A stretch of DNA of 64,000 nt from Manis javanica (taxonomy: Eukaryota; Chordata; Mammalia; Pholidota; Manidae), in assembly GCF_040802235.1 (NCBI RefSeq), contig NC_133158.1, forward strand, positions 15,092,001 through 15,156,000, read 5' to 3'. The position numbers and the translations under genes were made by a program. Below, one piece after another: positions 45,650 through 57,969 of the stretch (position 1 is its first letter; each line of letters opens with the position of its first letter). The notes under the pieces are model-generated. The model did no database searches. It worked only from the letters and a program-made list of their open reading frames with translations, and was not told the origin of the DNA.

Positions 45650-46410
45650 AATAATAGAAAATGTATGTATTGGTCTCTGTCCCAGTTACTTGAACAGTGT
45701 TCCTAAGACCTTTGGAATTTTCTGGGTGATAGGAGTGTCTTCTGTTCTAATGAGGCAACTCTTGGTGGGCTCCCAGATTGTTTCAGGATGGGGGCCGGCC
45801 AGCAGGAAGTCCAGGCCGTAACTAGAAGCTTGGAACTGTCAGCCCATTTTTAATCCTCCAGGAAGGGGAGAAGAGCTGGAAATGGAGTTAATGAATCATC
45901 GTGCTTATGAATTGACGTAGCCTCTATAAAAATCCTAATAATATGGGGTTCAGAGAGCATCTGGGTTGGTGAGCACCTCTATATGTTGGGAGGGTGGTTT
46001 ACCCCAATTCCATGGGGACAGAAACTCCTGCATCAAAACTGTTTTGGACCGCACCCTATGTTTCTCTTCATCTCACTGTTCATATAAACAACTGATAAAG
46101 GTAAATATTTCCCTGAATTCTGTGAGCTGTCCTAGCAAATGATCAAATCCAAAAAGGGAGTTTTGGGAACATTCAATTTATAGCTGGTCTGCCAGAAGTA
46201 TGGGTGACAACCTGGGACTTGCAAATGATGTTTGAACTGGGGCCAGGGGCAGTTCTGTGGGACTGAGCCCTTAACCTATGGGGTCTGCACCCTGGTTAGT
46301 TGTCAGAATTGAATTGCATTGAATTGCAGGACACTCAGCTGGTGTCACAGATAATTGCTTGGTGTGGGAAAAAATCCCACCCATCAGGTGTCAGAAGTGT
46401 TGTGTCAGTA
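45650..46410 (+). repeat. ERV LTR, copy B of a two-copy family
   Basis: 'tagcctctataaaaatcc' (TATA-like, about 45919-45936), 'gggtgacaacctgggacttg', 'gggactgagcccttaacctatggggtctg', 'aggacactcagctggtgtcacagataattgcttggtgtgggaaaaaatccc'. The block order matches 2040-2760, and this copy is better preserved at the 3' side. Confidence 0.7.
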
Positions 46411-46544
46411 GAAGAGAAGCACATGGAATGTTTTTCCTAGACAGGATCCCATGGCCATATTGACACTATGGCCACACAGAACAAACAAAGCTCCATGCCT
46501 GCCAGTCACTATTTGCTTAAACTTCTCATGCACTCATCTAGTGT

Positions 46545-46740
46545 GACATACCAATTAAGAACGGGGGGCTTAAAGCTACCAAGACCCATCCCTTATCCTT
46601 TACAAGCTGTGTGACCTTTCTAAGCTCCTTTTTATCATCTGTAAAATTAACAGTGATAATGACTTCATGGTGAGATTGTGAAGGATTAATGAATATATTC
46701 ACATAAAACATTTTGCATAGAGTTTGGTATATAGGAAGAA
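46545..46740 (+). repeat. MIR SINE fragment
   Basis: 'caagctgtgtgacctttctaagctcctttttatcatctgtaaaattaacagtgataatgacttcatggtgagattgtgaaggattaatga' is clear sense MIR. Confidence 0.85.
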
Positions 46741-46744
46741 ATTA

Positions 46745-46960
46745 TCATTCTTATTCACTTATTTGTTAAATGTTTTATGAATACCTTGTATGTACTGGCC
46801 ATAGGCCAAGTGCTGGAGATTCAAAGGTGAGCCTTGTTTAATTTACCCTCAAGGAGTTCACAAAAGATTGTACAAAATAATTTTAGATAGCAAGGCAGAA
46901 TTATGGCAAACAATGATTAATGTTCAACATCTCCCAATCCATAGAGTTGCAGTGATATAT
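46745..46960 (-). repeat. L2 LINE 3' fragment
   Basis: 'tgtactggccataggccaagtgctggagattcaaagg' and 'ccctcaaggagttcacaa' are antisense L2. Confidence 0.6.
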
Positions 46961-48065
46961 GTGAAATGTATAGTCTGACAAGGCATTTAATTTCACCTTA
47001 TGTATAACTGTAACTGATTTCAAATTTGACAGTTTGCTTTTGCATTCAGTGTCTGATGCTTCCATTCATTGTGAAAAAATTATCTTTCAAGCAACACTCT
47101 ACAAAAATTGTATGTTAGAACATCATCAAATAACCTAATGCAATTAGAGCCAAATGTTGCTGATGTGATCAATTTCAAAACCTCTAGCCTTTGAATATAA
47201 CACAGAATAATTTATAGTTAAACTCCACTGGATTTTTCAAATTAGATTTCATGTTATTTTAGCTGAGTAGGAACTTACAGAGCCTCAAGGCACTAGGAAA
47301 ATAGAAGCAACTGAAAAAAAGAACATAGACTGGCAGCCTTACCAAAAAGCCATCAAATTTGAAATTTCATGGAAACTGGCCAGTCACAAATTGTTATGAT
47401 ACCATGTTGATATCAAATTGACATGGCCATAAACTGGGTTTGTTAATTATTAGAACCTCTTACTGCTGTGCAGAGGTCAAACAGGGAGGAAAATAAAAGA
47501 TTATCCTAAACAAAAGACTCAGAGGGGTGTATGCCAACTTTACTGAAAAATATTTGCTGGCTTCAGGGCAAAACAATGCATACCCCAGGATTAAAAGTAT
47601 CTTTATCTCATCAGCAGTGCTGATAGAAGAAGCCACATGATTTTTTAGTTTCTTTATTTGAAAGAGAGAATATTGGAAAATTACCTTGTAACTTGGACTT
47701 AAAAATCAAAATCAAAATGGCTTGAATGGTCTGGGCTGATGCCTCAGTTTCTTTTTAGTGAAAACACAGTTTAAATGAAATACAACATGAGACATTTGAA
47801 AATCCATTTATCTGATAAGCCAAGTAATGCACAGAAGTGACCCGTGAAGATGTGGCTTAAAGAACAGAAACCCTATGATACGGTTTCTTGTTTCCAGAGA
47901 TAAACAATAAGTGCATCTTTCCCCAGTGCTTGTTTGCTTAAGCCTTCTTGCTTCTTAACATTACCTTGGTTGTCCGAATCATTTTCCTTATCTTAAATGT
48001 ATGTAACCAGCTAATCTGAGTAATTCATGCTGATGTATAATTTCAGGTTAATGTTCTGGCTTTTC
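46961..48065. other. AT-rich, apparently unique sequence
   Basis: No repeat or gene was assigned. The low repeat density makes it a candidate for conserved non-coding DNA, which only a cross-species alignment can show. Confidence 0.4.
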
Positions 48066-48069
48066 CCAT

Positions 48070-48445
48070 TGTACCCATTCTTTCTGTCTCTCAGGACTGT
48101 TTGCTTTCCCAGATCATTTCTTACTGTGATCACACTTTGGTGTTCACTATTCACTTTCTGTTCTTGATTTTTGTTTGTTTGTTTATGCTATGTGATAAAA
48201 TCCTAGTCATCCTCTAAGACCCACTTCTAATATTCCCTTTACTGTGGAGCATTGGCTGTAATACACAGGCCACTCTTCCCTTAACTGTTTACATTATCCA
48301 ATAGTTACTCATTTGGTTTGGGTCTCCCCAAGTGGACTGTGAAATTCATGAGGACCATATCTCATTCACTTTTGTATCTTCAGAGCCCAGCACAGTCCAG
48401 ATACACAGTAGGTACCTCATAGATGTTTGTTAGATTCAGGGTTTC
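48070..48445 (+). repeat. L2 LINE fragment
   Basis: 'catcctctaagacccacttctaatattcc', 'ctccccaagtggactgtgaaattcatgaggaccatatctcattcacttttgtatcttcagagcccagcacag...agtaggtacctcatagatgtttgtt' is sense L2. Confidence 0.75.
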
Positions 48446-48932
48446 TTTATATGGTGATTAGCACCTTGCACACTTAGCTAAGAGGCCATGCACTAAAGTC
48501 CAGCTTGCCGTGCTATAGCAGCCCTAAGGAGGGACATCTGTTTTGTGATTTAGTTACTTAGGAGGGCCTCTTTTTGCAGCTTCCATAGGGACATAGTATG
48601 TGTTAACAGCAAACCTGGTTGTAGAGATGAATAAAAAAACAAGTGAGTGAAGTTTCCCATAATCCCCTGGAGCTATTAAAAAACAAAAACAAAAAAAAGG
48701 AAACTAAAGAAGCTGTTTTAGTGGGCTAAAACCATCTAGTCTAATTATCAAAACTGATCAGATTCCAGGGGTAATTCTCCTCTGACTTACTCCATGAAGG
48801 ATAATCCTGGTACCTGTATCTTAGATAGTGTTACTCTATTAGCAACAGCATCTGAATGTTATTATTTTGAGTGCAAGGATTTCTTCTGAAGGTTTTGGGT
48901 GTTCATATTGTCCATCTCTTTCTCTCTTACAG
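48446..48932. other. Non-coding spacer left of candidate exon
   Basis: No repeat was assigned. Its right end is a pyrimidine-rich tract leading to the acceptor AG at 48931-48932. Confidence 0.4.
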
Positions 48933-49021
48933 ATTAGTGGTAACTCTTGGACATTCTGAAGGGATGCTGAAAGGTGTCAACAAGAAGTCCATCAACTGTT
49001 TTGGAAGCATCTACATGCTTG
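48933..49021 (+). other. Candidate 89-base exon
   Basis: A strong acceptor is seen: a C/T-rich run from about 48909 ending ...CTCTTACAG at 48932. After 89 bases there is a possible donor, CTTG|GTAAAA. One frame (leaving 1 base at each end) is open for 29 codons, starting LVVTLGHSEGMLKGVNKKSI. Another frame stops after eight codons. No homologue was recognised. The donor is only moderate, and no neighbouring exon in a matching phase was found, so this may be a non-coding RNA exon or chance. Confidence 0.2.
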
Positions 49022-49319
49022 GTAAAAGGGGATGGCTTTAAGGCCTAGTTATATAAGAGCCATTATAAAAATGATTTTCTTTTCCTAGGCAAAAAGCAGG
49101 CTGTTTCATTGATTTAAAATAAATATTTTTAAGTCAGAGTGGATTTGTTTCAGCATACTGAAAACGTTAATTCCTATACCATTAACATCCCATTACATAT
49201 TATTACTAAACCAGAAGGGACTGTTGCATATGATCTCATTCCTTCATTTACTCAAAAATATTTACATTTCTTCAATGCTTAATGTAATGCTTAACATGTA
49301 GTAGACACTCTATGACTTA

Positions 49320-49445
49320 AATTTATTCATGTATACATTCTTGCATTAATATTTATGGGACGTCCACCTCAGGCCACATACTGCTAAATCCTAGGCATAT
49401 ATCGGTGATCAACGGAAATAGTCTCTGCCTTTGAGGTGCCTAAAA
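49320..49445 (-). repeat. L2 LINE 3' fragment
   Basis: 'ttatgggacgtccacctcaggccacatactgctaaatcctaggcatatatcggtgatcaacggaaatagtctctgcctttgaggtgcc' is diverged antisense L2. Confidence 0.55.
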
Positions 49446-49534
49446 TAATTGATCTATTTTGTAGTGCCCACTCTGAATCATAGTAGGCCCTATTCTTAAA
49501 CATTCTAGTGAGTGAGGGATTTAATGATAGTAGT

Positions 49535-49700
49535 TTTTAATCCTGGCTGCACTTTGGAACTATCTAAGATCCTTCTTAACAATTCTCATGCCTGAGCCTT
49601 AACCCAGACCACTTAAATCCACGTCAGTGAGGATGGGATCCAGGTGTATCTACTTCCTAAAGCTTCCATGAATATTGTGAGGCATAGCCCAGATTAGAGA
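49535..49700 (+). repeat. MER5A hAT-Charlie relic
   Basis: 'agtagtttttaatcctggctgcactttggaactatctaagatccttcttaacaattctcatgcctgagcc' matches MER5A with the left terminus present. Confidence 0.65.
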
Positions 49701-49739
49701 AAAACTAAATACTTTCCTACCCTTTTGGTATTACCACTG

Positions 49740-50190
49740 TTATGAGTTGAATTGTGTCCTTCCTTCTACCAAATTCATATGTTGGAGTCCTAAACCTTAG
49801 TGCCTCAGCATGTGACCTCATTTGGAGATAGTGTCTTTACAGAGGTAATCAAGTTAAAATGAGATTATTAGGATGGGCTCTAGTTTAGTATGACTAGTGT
49901 CCTTATAAACAGGGAATATTTGCAGACAGACACCCACATAGTGGAACACCACCAGAAAACGAATGCAGACATTGCAGTGACATAATTTACAAGCCACAGA
50001 ATGCTGAAGATTGCCAGCAACACACCAGAAGCTAGGAGAGCAACACCCCAGAACGTGTAACAGATTCTCCCTCATGGCCTCAGAAGGAACCAACCCTGAT
50101 GGCACCTTGACTTTTACTTGGACCCTCCAGAACTATGAGGTAATACATTTCTGTTGCTTACATTTCTGTTATGGCAGCCCTCGAGGAAAA
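49740..50190 (+). repeat. MaLR/MLT1-like LTR
   Basis: Begins 'ttatgagttgaattgtgtcc', has 'catttggagatagtgtctttacagaggtaatcaagttaaaatgag', 'gaaggaaccaaccctgatggcaccttgac' and ends 'ccagaactatgaggtaatacatttctgttgc...cagccc'. It is near full length. Confidence 0.75.
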
Positions 50191-51165
50191 ATATAATTAC
50201 CATTTTTATAACTGCAATTTTTTTTAAGAAGTAATACAATCTTTCAGTTGCCTTTCATCCCCTTTCCCTCCTGAAAATGGGTGAGCGGCAGCCTCCAAAC
50301 GCAGGTGGGAAATTGTATTTCCACTCTTTCCAAGGTAGGTTATCTTTATTAAGAGTCAAAGTGTTGAAATGTAAATGACCAGCCCACCTGGAGCCAGAAT
50401 CATATAACCTGACTCCATGATGAAGAATCAATGCACAATAATTCCACTTGCCGAGCAAAACTCCATTCGGCAGTTGCTGCTTCTGGTTGATCGATAAAGT
50501 ACTCGAAGACACTTGTTTCTGTGGCTCTTTAAATTCCGCATCATTTGATTTGCTCTGACAACATTCACGTCTTGCCTCTTTAAGTTATTGTTTTAGCAAA
50601 TTCAGTTTACAATTATTTTCAATAAGAAAAGCTTTAGAAATTCAGTTTAATGCCTTATTAGCTGTAAAATCAACCACTGTTTCAACTGCACGGTGTGAGA
50701 AACAGTGAAAAGGCCTCTGTTGCTTTGCTAAATTTCCTCTGAGTTTGTGACCAGTGACAGCCCTTTGAGCTGCAGAGCTGACCGCACAATACCTGCTTGC
50801 TAAGCTCTAATCACTGGACACAAACTTGGAATATATTTCCCCCCAGTGTCAAGGGATTCCTGGGGTAAAACCAATCTGTTGTTGAAGACGTTACTCCCAG
50901 CAGTGAATTTTTACTTATCAAATGTGGATCCATGCAACAGACAGCCTTTGAAGCTCATAATGATGCAGATTTTATTTGTGACTGAGGGACAAAATGGCCA
51001 TTACAGCAGGCTGTCCTTACTGAGGGGACAAGGGAGAGTTTATCACTGTATTGCTTCAGTTATTTACAGCAATGTGTTTTTGTGTGTCTGGATAACTAAA
51101 TGTTGAAAAGTGAAGAAAAACTTCACTACTTAAGATATAACAGACTTTCTTACTAGAGCGTGCAA
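50191..51165. other. Unique non-coding sequence, conserved-element candidate
   Basis: No repeat was recognised. The segment 50640-50830 is compositionally balanced and free of repeats, with the look of a conserved non-coding element, but this cannot be tested here. Frames of 85-86 codons near 50255-50512 and 50846-51106 have no recognisable features. Confidence 0.35.
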
Positions 51166-51169
51166 GGTT

Positions 51170-51640
51170 CTGGATCTTTCTAGCTCCTGCTCCTTAGACC
51201 TCCACTGTAGCCACCCACCCTCCTGCCTCTGACATTGCTGCCCCACAATCTTGGCAGCCTGATTCCCCATCACACCTTCTACATTTATTGATAGAATGCT
51301 GTTTCCTCACATTTTTGCCTGGCTCATTTCTTCTCAAATTTCAGGTTTCTGATTAAATGTCACCAGACCAGATAAGCCATCTCTGACCATTTTCTCCCTA
51401 CCCACCTTAGTCATCCCTTTGGCCTGCTTTGTTCTTATCACAGCATTTTGTATATGAAACTTTTTTTAAAATTTCACTGTGTTTTAAATATCAGTCTTCT
51501 CCTTTCCTACCTTCAAACACTAGATTATAAACTTCATGGAGGAAGGGACCACTGTTGATGTTCACTTCTGTGCCTTTGTGACTGGCACAGTGTTCTCACT
51601 TAATGAATAGTGGTTGGATGAATAAATAACTGAAGCAGTG
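51170..51640 (+). repeat. L2 LINE, long 3' portion
   Basis: About 470 bases of sense L2: 'ttctcaaatttcaggtttctgattaaatgtcaccagacc', 'ttcttatcacagcattttgtatatgaaa', 'agattataaacttcatggaggaagggaccactgttg', 'cttaatgaatagtggttggatgaataaat'. Confidence 0.85.
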
Positions 51641-52060
51641 CTTTAATTATTACTGCATAGCAAACGACCCCTAAACTAAGTAGCTGAAATGAAAACCCAT
51701 TTATTCTTTGTCTGGATCCCCCAGGTAGCCAGGCAGTTCTGATTTGTGGTCTGGGTGGGCTTGGCTGGGGCAGCTGGGAGGTGGGTAGTCCTCTCTCCGC
51801 CTATCTTTCATTTCTTTAGGCCGGCATCTCAGGGCTTAAGAGGGTGGGAGCCGAAGTTTCAAAGCTTCTGAAGGTCTAGGCTTTGGAACATGCACAAAGT
51901 CACTTTTGCCAGATTCTATTGGTTAAAAAAAGTTCAAAGTGTCACCAAAATTCAAATGGTAGAGAAATAGACTTTACCTCTTGATAGGAAGAGTGACAAT
52001 GGAGCATGGGGACAGGGAATGTGAGTCATTATGGGGTTATTATTATAATGATCTGCCCCA
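51641..52060 (+). repeat. Ancient interspersed repeat, probably LTR-class
   Basis: 'attactgcatagcaaacgacccctaaactaagtagctgaaat' at the left and 'ttcaaatggtagagaaatagactttacctcttgataggaagagtgacaa' at the right match a common mammalian repeat whose name I cannot fix. Confidence 0.5.
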
Positions 52061-53880
52061 AACCCCAGATGATATATTTTGTGCAAATACTCCATCTGAT
52101 CTATATGTGAGCATACTCTTGTGGGACACAGAATTCATGTCTTACACATTTATAACTCAGACATTTGCATTTCTACTGCCTGTCATAATGCCTCACAAAC
52201 CATAGACATTCAATAAATGCCTTACTGTTTTTGCTGCCACGGTTGTATTTACATTGCTGTAATTAGGATAAGCTTTAGTTCTACACTCATTTCAGTGGAC
52301 ATGCAGGAATTCCCCCCAAAATGTAAGTACATCATTTCAAGAAAATGGGAGTGGATTCTGGATTAAATTGTATTGATTTTAATTCAGACATTTAAATTTG
52401 TTTTTTTTTTTCATTGCTTTTGCAATTGAAGAATTGATCTCAACACAGCAGACAGAGCAAAAGTAGATTGGTTTATTGAATTTACAGTGACCTGATTAAA
52501 AAGCATAGTTGTTATGAGAAAAGTAATTTTGGTTCCTATTTCATTACAGATTCTTTTTTCCTTCAAAAATGTACTGGCTTAATACAGTAAGTAAAGAAGA
52601 GAATGACTTTTATTTAGCATTCTTCAAAATGGTTTGGGGGAAGTTAGAAAACATGTTTCTTGGAATATTTGTTTTTTTATTCAGATGATTGCCAAGCCTA
52701 TTTTGATCAAGAAGGTGCTTTTCAGTAAGTGAAGCTTTTTGTGTTGACTGAGCAGCAGTATGATAGTCAATCAGACAATTCACATCAATACTTAGATCTT
52801 TATTTCCTGAATGATAAGCTGAAATGTTTGAGTACCTGCTCAAATTCCTTTCTCAAAACAAAATGAAACACTCAAGTTTGACTTAGAAAATTTCTAGAAT
52901 ACAGAAGGGAATAGAGAAGAAAGTATAAATCACCTAATCTCCTGAAATCTCATTTTGGCAGCTTATGATTCAGATACCAATATTTAATTAAATTTTCAAC
53001 TTTCCCTGTTTGAACTCAGGAGACAAATATTTTGGGGACATTTTCTGGTAATGCCTTCATTATCCAAACTGCTGCCACAAAATAGATTTTGGATGACATA
53101 GAATCTTTTGTTATCTGAATTTGCTGTGCAAACTCCCACTAACCGAGAACAGATTGGGACACGAGGTATACTAGTATGTAGGTTATCTGTGCTTTTTAAA
53201 TAAATTGGTGTCCTGCTGATCCTATGGTCTGTACTGTTTGTAAGTTACTTTTTTCACTGAGAAATATTTTGTGAAGGGAAGATTCTAGATGGGGAGCATG
53301 ATTTGTCAATCTTCCTAAATCCCCACACAAAAACAGAACAACTAGACAGCAAAACCAGAGGTTTTGGAAAATATTTAGCACAAAACCGTGCCATGTGGTC
53401 TCTTCACAAACTCCACAGACTGTCCACAAGGAGAAATGTATTACACAAGTAATAAACCTGGTGTGATAAATGTGCTGTTCTGAGCATTATTTGAGTAATG
53501 CCAAGGTGCAGGGAGTTCCTGTAGACTTCAGAGCATCAGAGAATATTCACAAAGAAAAATGTCCTACCAGCTACTTTGGGTCGACTTTCATATATAGAGT
53601 TCTTCCTTCAGTATTGCCATTGTTCTGATGTTCAGCTTACTCATTCAGCTATTTTTTCACTTGCCAACTTTTGTAGATTAGTGGCCAGCATGTACTTGCT
53701 GTGAAAAACTGATATTCTGAGGTTCTAAGAGTTGCTTTCTACTTTTGTGAGGTCAGTGGCAGATCTTCAAAGAGAAATGATGATCTTGTTATTTAGCTAC
53801 ATCAAAGTGGATAGTAATGACTAATTATTGCGTCTAATTCTTAATCAGAGTTGGGTTCATTGTTCTTCTACTCCCCAAAT
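52061..53880. other. AT-rich non-coding sequence
   Basis: A T-run lies at about 52399-52411. No gene was assigned. Confidence 0.45.
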
Positions 53881-53884
53881 GTAG

Positions 53885-54130
53885 CTTTATTTCACTTTTT
53901 TCCACCATTAGTGAGATATAATGACATAAAAATTGTGAATGTTTGAAGTATACAATGTGTTGATTTGATGTACTGTATACTGTAAAATGATTACCACCAT
54001 AGTGGGAGCTAGTACTTCCATCATGTCCTGTAATTACCATTTCCTTTCCATGGTGTGAATATTTAAGATCTCCTTGTTTAGCAACTTCCATGTATATAAT
54101 GCAGCATTAATAACTCCCATCATCAATCAT
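53885..54130 (-). repeat. L1 3' region fragment
   Basis: 'gtgagatataatgacataaaaattgtgaatgtttgaagtatacaatgtgttgatttgatg' and 'gattaccaccatagtgggagctagtacttccatca' are antisense L1 3' UTR. Confidence 0.75.
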
Positions 54131-54379
54131 CATGCTGTACATTAGATTCTCAGAACTCAGTCATCTTATAACGAGAAGTTTTACCTTTAGTGGCTTTATT
54201 TTTAAACAATGTTTTTCAACAGAGGGCACCATACACACAAATAGTTGCAAGTTTTAGATGTTAAAATGCAAATGTAGAAGGTCATTAAATCTATTATTTC
54301 TATGCTTTGGCTCTTGATATGCTCCAACCTATGTTAGATAGAGTTTAAGAGGTTAGTACACAATGATTAAACCTTGTAT

Positions 54380-55010
54380 TACTTGTTTTAATATGTGATG
54401 CATGCTAATTGCAGAAAAATTATATAAAATACTTAATAGGAAAGGGATACTGGATTACCTGTGCTTCCAATTTTGGGCAGAGATGGCTGTTTATTGTTTT
54501 GGTATATATTTTCAGAAGTTTTTCTCTGCAAATATATTGGTTTCCCAAAATGAGAGAATGAATGATATACCCTTTGTCATCTTTTTCTTTTAGCAATTTC
54601 AATAAGTAATTCTCTGCAGCTTTGTTTTAAATGGCTTTACAGCATTTTATTGTATCAAAGTACCATAATAAGTTAACTGAATGCCTATTATCAGATTTTT
54701 GATTGTCTCCACCTTTTTTAATTTTGTAAAAATGCTGTAATGAAAAGCTGTATATTAATTTTGGCTAATGGGGCCAATTGCTTGATTAAAAATAATTCAT
54801 GGACAATGGGATTTATGAAAGAAAAATATGTGCACTTTAATGTTTTCATCCAAATTACCAAGTTGCTATTCAAACTGTACCATTTTATGTCTTACTAGAA
54901 TTGTATGGTGATGCCCCACTAAGCATAATAAGTGAATATTTTTGCAAGTTATGGTTTTTCCCATTGTTATTCAATTTTCATTTATTTGATTATAAGTAAG
55001 GTTGAACATA
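54380..55010 (-). repeat. Old L1/HAL1 ORF2 fragment
   Basis: 'aatggctttacagcattttattgtatcaaagtacc', 'aaaaatgctgtaatgaaaagct', 'attaccaagttgctattcaaactgtaccattttatgtcttactagaattgtatg' fit antisense ORF2 of old L1 or HAL1. Heavily diverged. Confidence 0.5.
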
Positions 55011-55329
55011 TTTGTTATTTTATATTTATCATCTACTAATAGACTAAAGAGAGTTAATAATAAATTAAGAGTAGATAGTTTGATTAAATTAAGCCACGAA
55101 ACATTTACTGACTGGCCCCAAGTCCAATAAATATATTAATAGAGGAATTTTAAAGTAAAGATTGGTTTATCTATGTCAGAACAATATGCAGTTATGAAAG
55201 AGAATTGCATAGCCAATGTATTGAAGAGAAAAAATTTATAAAACACACTGTTAAGTGACAAAAGCATATTACAGAGCAGTCCATATAAAATTCCATTAAT
55301 GCAAAAAAAATCATAAGAGAACTTATACA

Positions 55330-55745
55330 ATTAAAATTTATTTATTAAAATCTTTAATTTTATTATAAGTTATATTTACTTACTTAAATTAAAAATGTAC
55401 AAAAGATTATCTCTGCTAAGATTCCCACCATGTCTGTCCCAGCCACTTGATTCCCTTCCCTGGAGGCTATTAGGCTTTTTATGTCTTTTTAATCCTTTAA
55501 GAGATATTTTTGTGCATTTTTAAAAATGAAAGTGGATGCATACAGTACACAGTGTTCTTGCTATTTTGTCTTTGCTTTTTTCATGACACTATATTTGAGA
55601 TTTTGCCATATTTATACAGAAAGATTTCCTGACTTGTCTCTGATGGCCTCAGAGAAATCTATTATATGTATGAATCATTTACTAGTCTCCTAGTAATAGC
55701 TGTTATGTTTACTCCAATCTTTTGCTATTATTAAAATGCTACATA
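55330..55745 (-). repeat. Probable old L1-type fragment
   Basis: 'gaaagtggatgcatacagtacacagtgttcttg' and 'cagaaagatttcctg...' have LINE-like order on the minus strand. Assignment is weak. Confidence 0.3.
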
Positions 55746-55754
55746 TGTATTTAT

Positions 55755-55820
55755 GTATATATATATATATACACACACATATATATTATTTCACACACAC
55801 ACACATACATGTACATACAC
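55755..55820. repeat. (TA)n(CA)n simple repeat
   Basis: Alternating TA and CA runs with short interruptions. Confidence 0.95.
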
Positions 55821-57590
55821 ATAATTTCAAAATGGATTAAAGACTATCAGAAAGCTTTACAAACAAACCAGGACCACCAGCATGGAGAGAGGATTTTACT
55901 GCTCATTTCATGCCTTTCTTGATGGTCTAAATTTTTTTCAAAATTTTATGACTTTGAATTTTAAAATGAATTAAAAAATTATTTGATCAAAAATGGTGAC
56001 TTAGATTGAGAATTATTTGGACAGATAACTGTATTTGGGAAGTTGGCTCTGGAAAAGAATTATAATGTAAAATTGTTCATTCCTAAACTAATCCTCCTCC
56101 TCCTGGGGGTGGTGGTTAGGCAGATAAACATTAGCTGACAGAGTAAAACAGGAAAAGGTTTTGTCCTTTAAATCCTCAGTTTTGGAAAGAAATAAGAAGG
56201 CTTAGAATTTGATTCTGTTCTTTTGACTATCAAGCTCCTCAGCTGGAAGCCAGGATGATTGAGCTTGGTGAGCCAGGACCTCTCTAGTTGAAGGAATTAT
56301 ACATATGCAGACATTTAATATCTATGTAACACACTCTCTGGAGGAATATTTGTAAATCAACAAGTGATTCCTGTGAAAATAAAGGTTAATATTTTTAAAA
56401 GATTTATCTCATTAAATGTTGACATCCAGACTTTTCACGGGATCTTAATATTTCATATTGTAATGCTTGATCAAATTGAATATTAAATATTAGAAAGAGT
56501 ATGAACATTTATGAAAAATGACATAACTTATTTTGTCAAACCAATTCCAAATTCATGAAAACATGGGGCTTGAATTAATTCATCAGGAATATCAATAAGC
56601 TGATAAAGCAGGGGCATTTTCATTTCAATTATAATCTTTAAGCTATATTCACAGAAAAAATTACTTATTAAAGCAGCCATATGTGTGATTAATGGGTTGG
56701 TATGGTACTAATTACTCATTAGAATGCAAGGACTCAAATACCCTAGACTTGAAAAAAATAGTGATTTTCATTAAACATGTTGGCAAGGTCCCAAAGTCTC
56801 AATGCTTTTTTTTTTTTATCTGTACTATAAGGACATGTTTTTGATCTAAAGTGAAAGGGAAATTATCTTAGAAAGGTCTAAATTGCCAGTAATTTAATGA
56901 AACCCTTCCTTTGTTTATACTTATTAACTCAGAAGTCCCCATGTTGAGATAAATAACCAAGTTCCCATGTGTCTACGTATATTTTAAAGGTTGAAACTTT
57001 GGAATGTGCATTTTTTTTTAACCTGAGTGCTTGATCATTTACAGATAAATGTTCCTTACTTCATTCCCCATGGCTACTGATAGAGTTGCTATTTTATAGT
57101 GGAGGCCTATAAGGCTGTTTAAACAATAACCAAACTTTAAAATTCATAAATTTAGCTGAGCATTAGATTAGCAGAATTAATCATCATTAGAAGACAAATA
57201 GTGCATATAAGGATGACTTTCTTACATATTAGAAATATTTTCTTCATCATTAGCATTGAACACTGAAGCGTGGAGTGAGGATAGATATTGGGTAGAAGAA
57301 AGCCTGCTGCTAAGTAAAGATGAATATTCTGAAAGAAATCTAAAAAGTAAGATACAATCTGAAGGAAGTTAGATTATTTTATATTTGGATATCACAATGT
57401 TAAAATCCTAAGTATCACTATGATTTTCACACGAATACCACCACTACCTTTAATGAACTAACAATGAACAAAATACCCCACCCTACAAAACACTTTCATT
57501 TAAATTAAGTGCCGTAGAGGTAAGTGCTGTGAATTACTGTGGTGTCTGCTTTTGACACTGGTACAGAAATGAGAGCTTCATGCTTTAGTT
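55821..57590. other. AT-rich non-coding sequence
   Basis: No gene or repeat was assigned. A T10 run lies at about 56809-56818 and a T9 run at 57011-57019. Confidence 0.45.
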
Positions 57591-57595
57591 TTCAT

Positions 57596-57616
57596 AAACA
57601 CACACGCACACACAAA
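57596..57616. repeat. Short (CA)n repeat
   Basis: CA units with one CG interruption. Confidence 0.9.
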
Positions 57617-57619
57617 CCA

Positions 57620-57960
57620 AAAGTCACAGAGGATTCTAAGTACGTTAAAGAACAGCTTAGAAACTCTGAAACACCAAGTTAACATTTTGAAATAGGAGAG
57701 AATTTTATCTTGTAAGTGAGATTTAGTGAAAATTTTGCCTGTGCAGAGTTTAGCAATTTTACAGCTTCCCTGCGTAATGGGATGATAGGCCAGAGCAACA
57801 AAACTCCCCTGATAATTAGGAAAGTGCAAAATGATGTTGTTAACCTTAAAAATAAAACTGTCAGATATTTTACCAGCAAAAATGGGTTTACCCAGGAATG
57901 GCAGCAATACGCAAAGGGCACAAATAAGCTACGGCACAACCAAAGACACGTCTGGAGAAC
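57620..57960. other. Spacer leading into the 58-kb GC-rich block
   Basis: Overlapping open frames on both strands (86-109 codons) lie here. Their mutual overlap and lack of features argue against coding. Its texture is that of an old LTR-class repeat that may include the GC-rich block to its right. Confidence 0.35.
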
Positions 57961-57969
57961 AAGAGGGAA

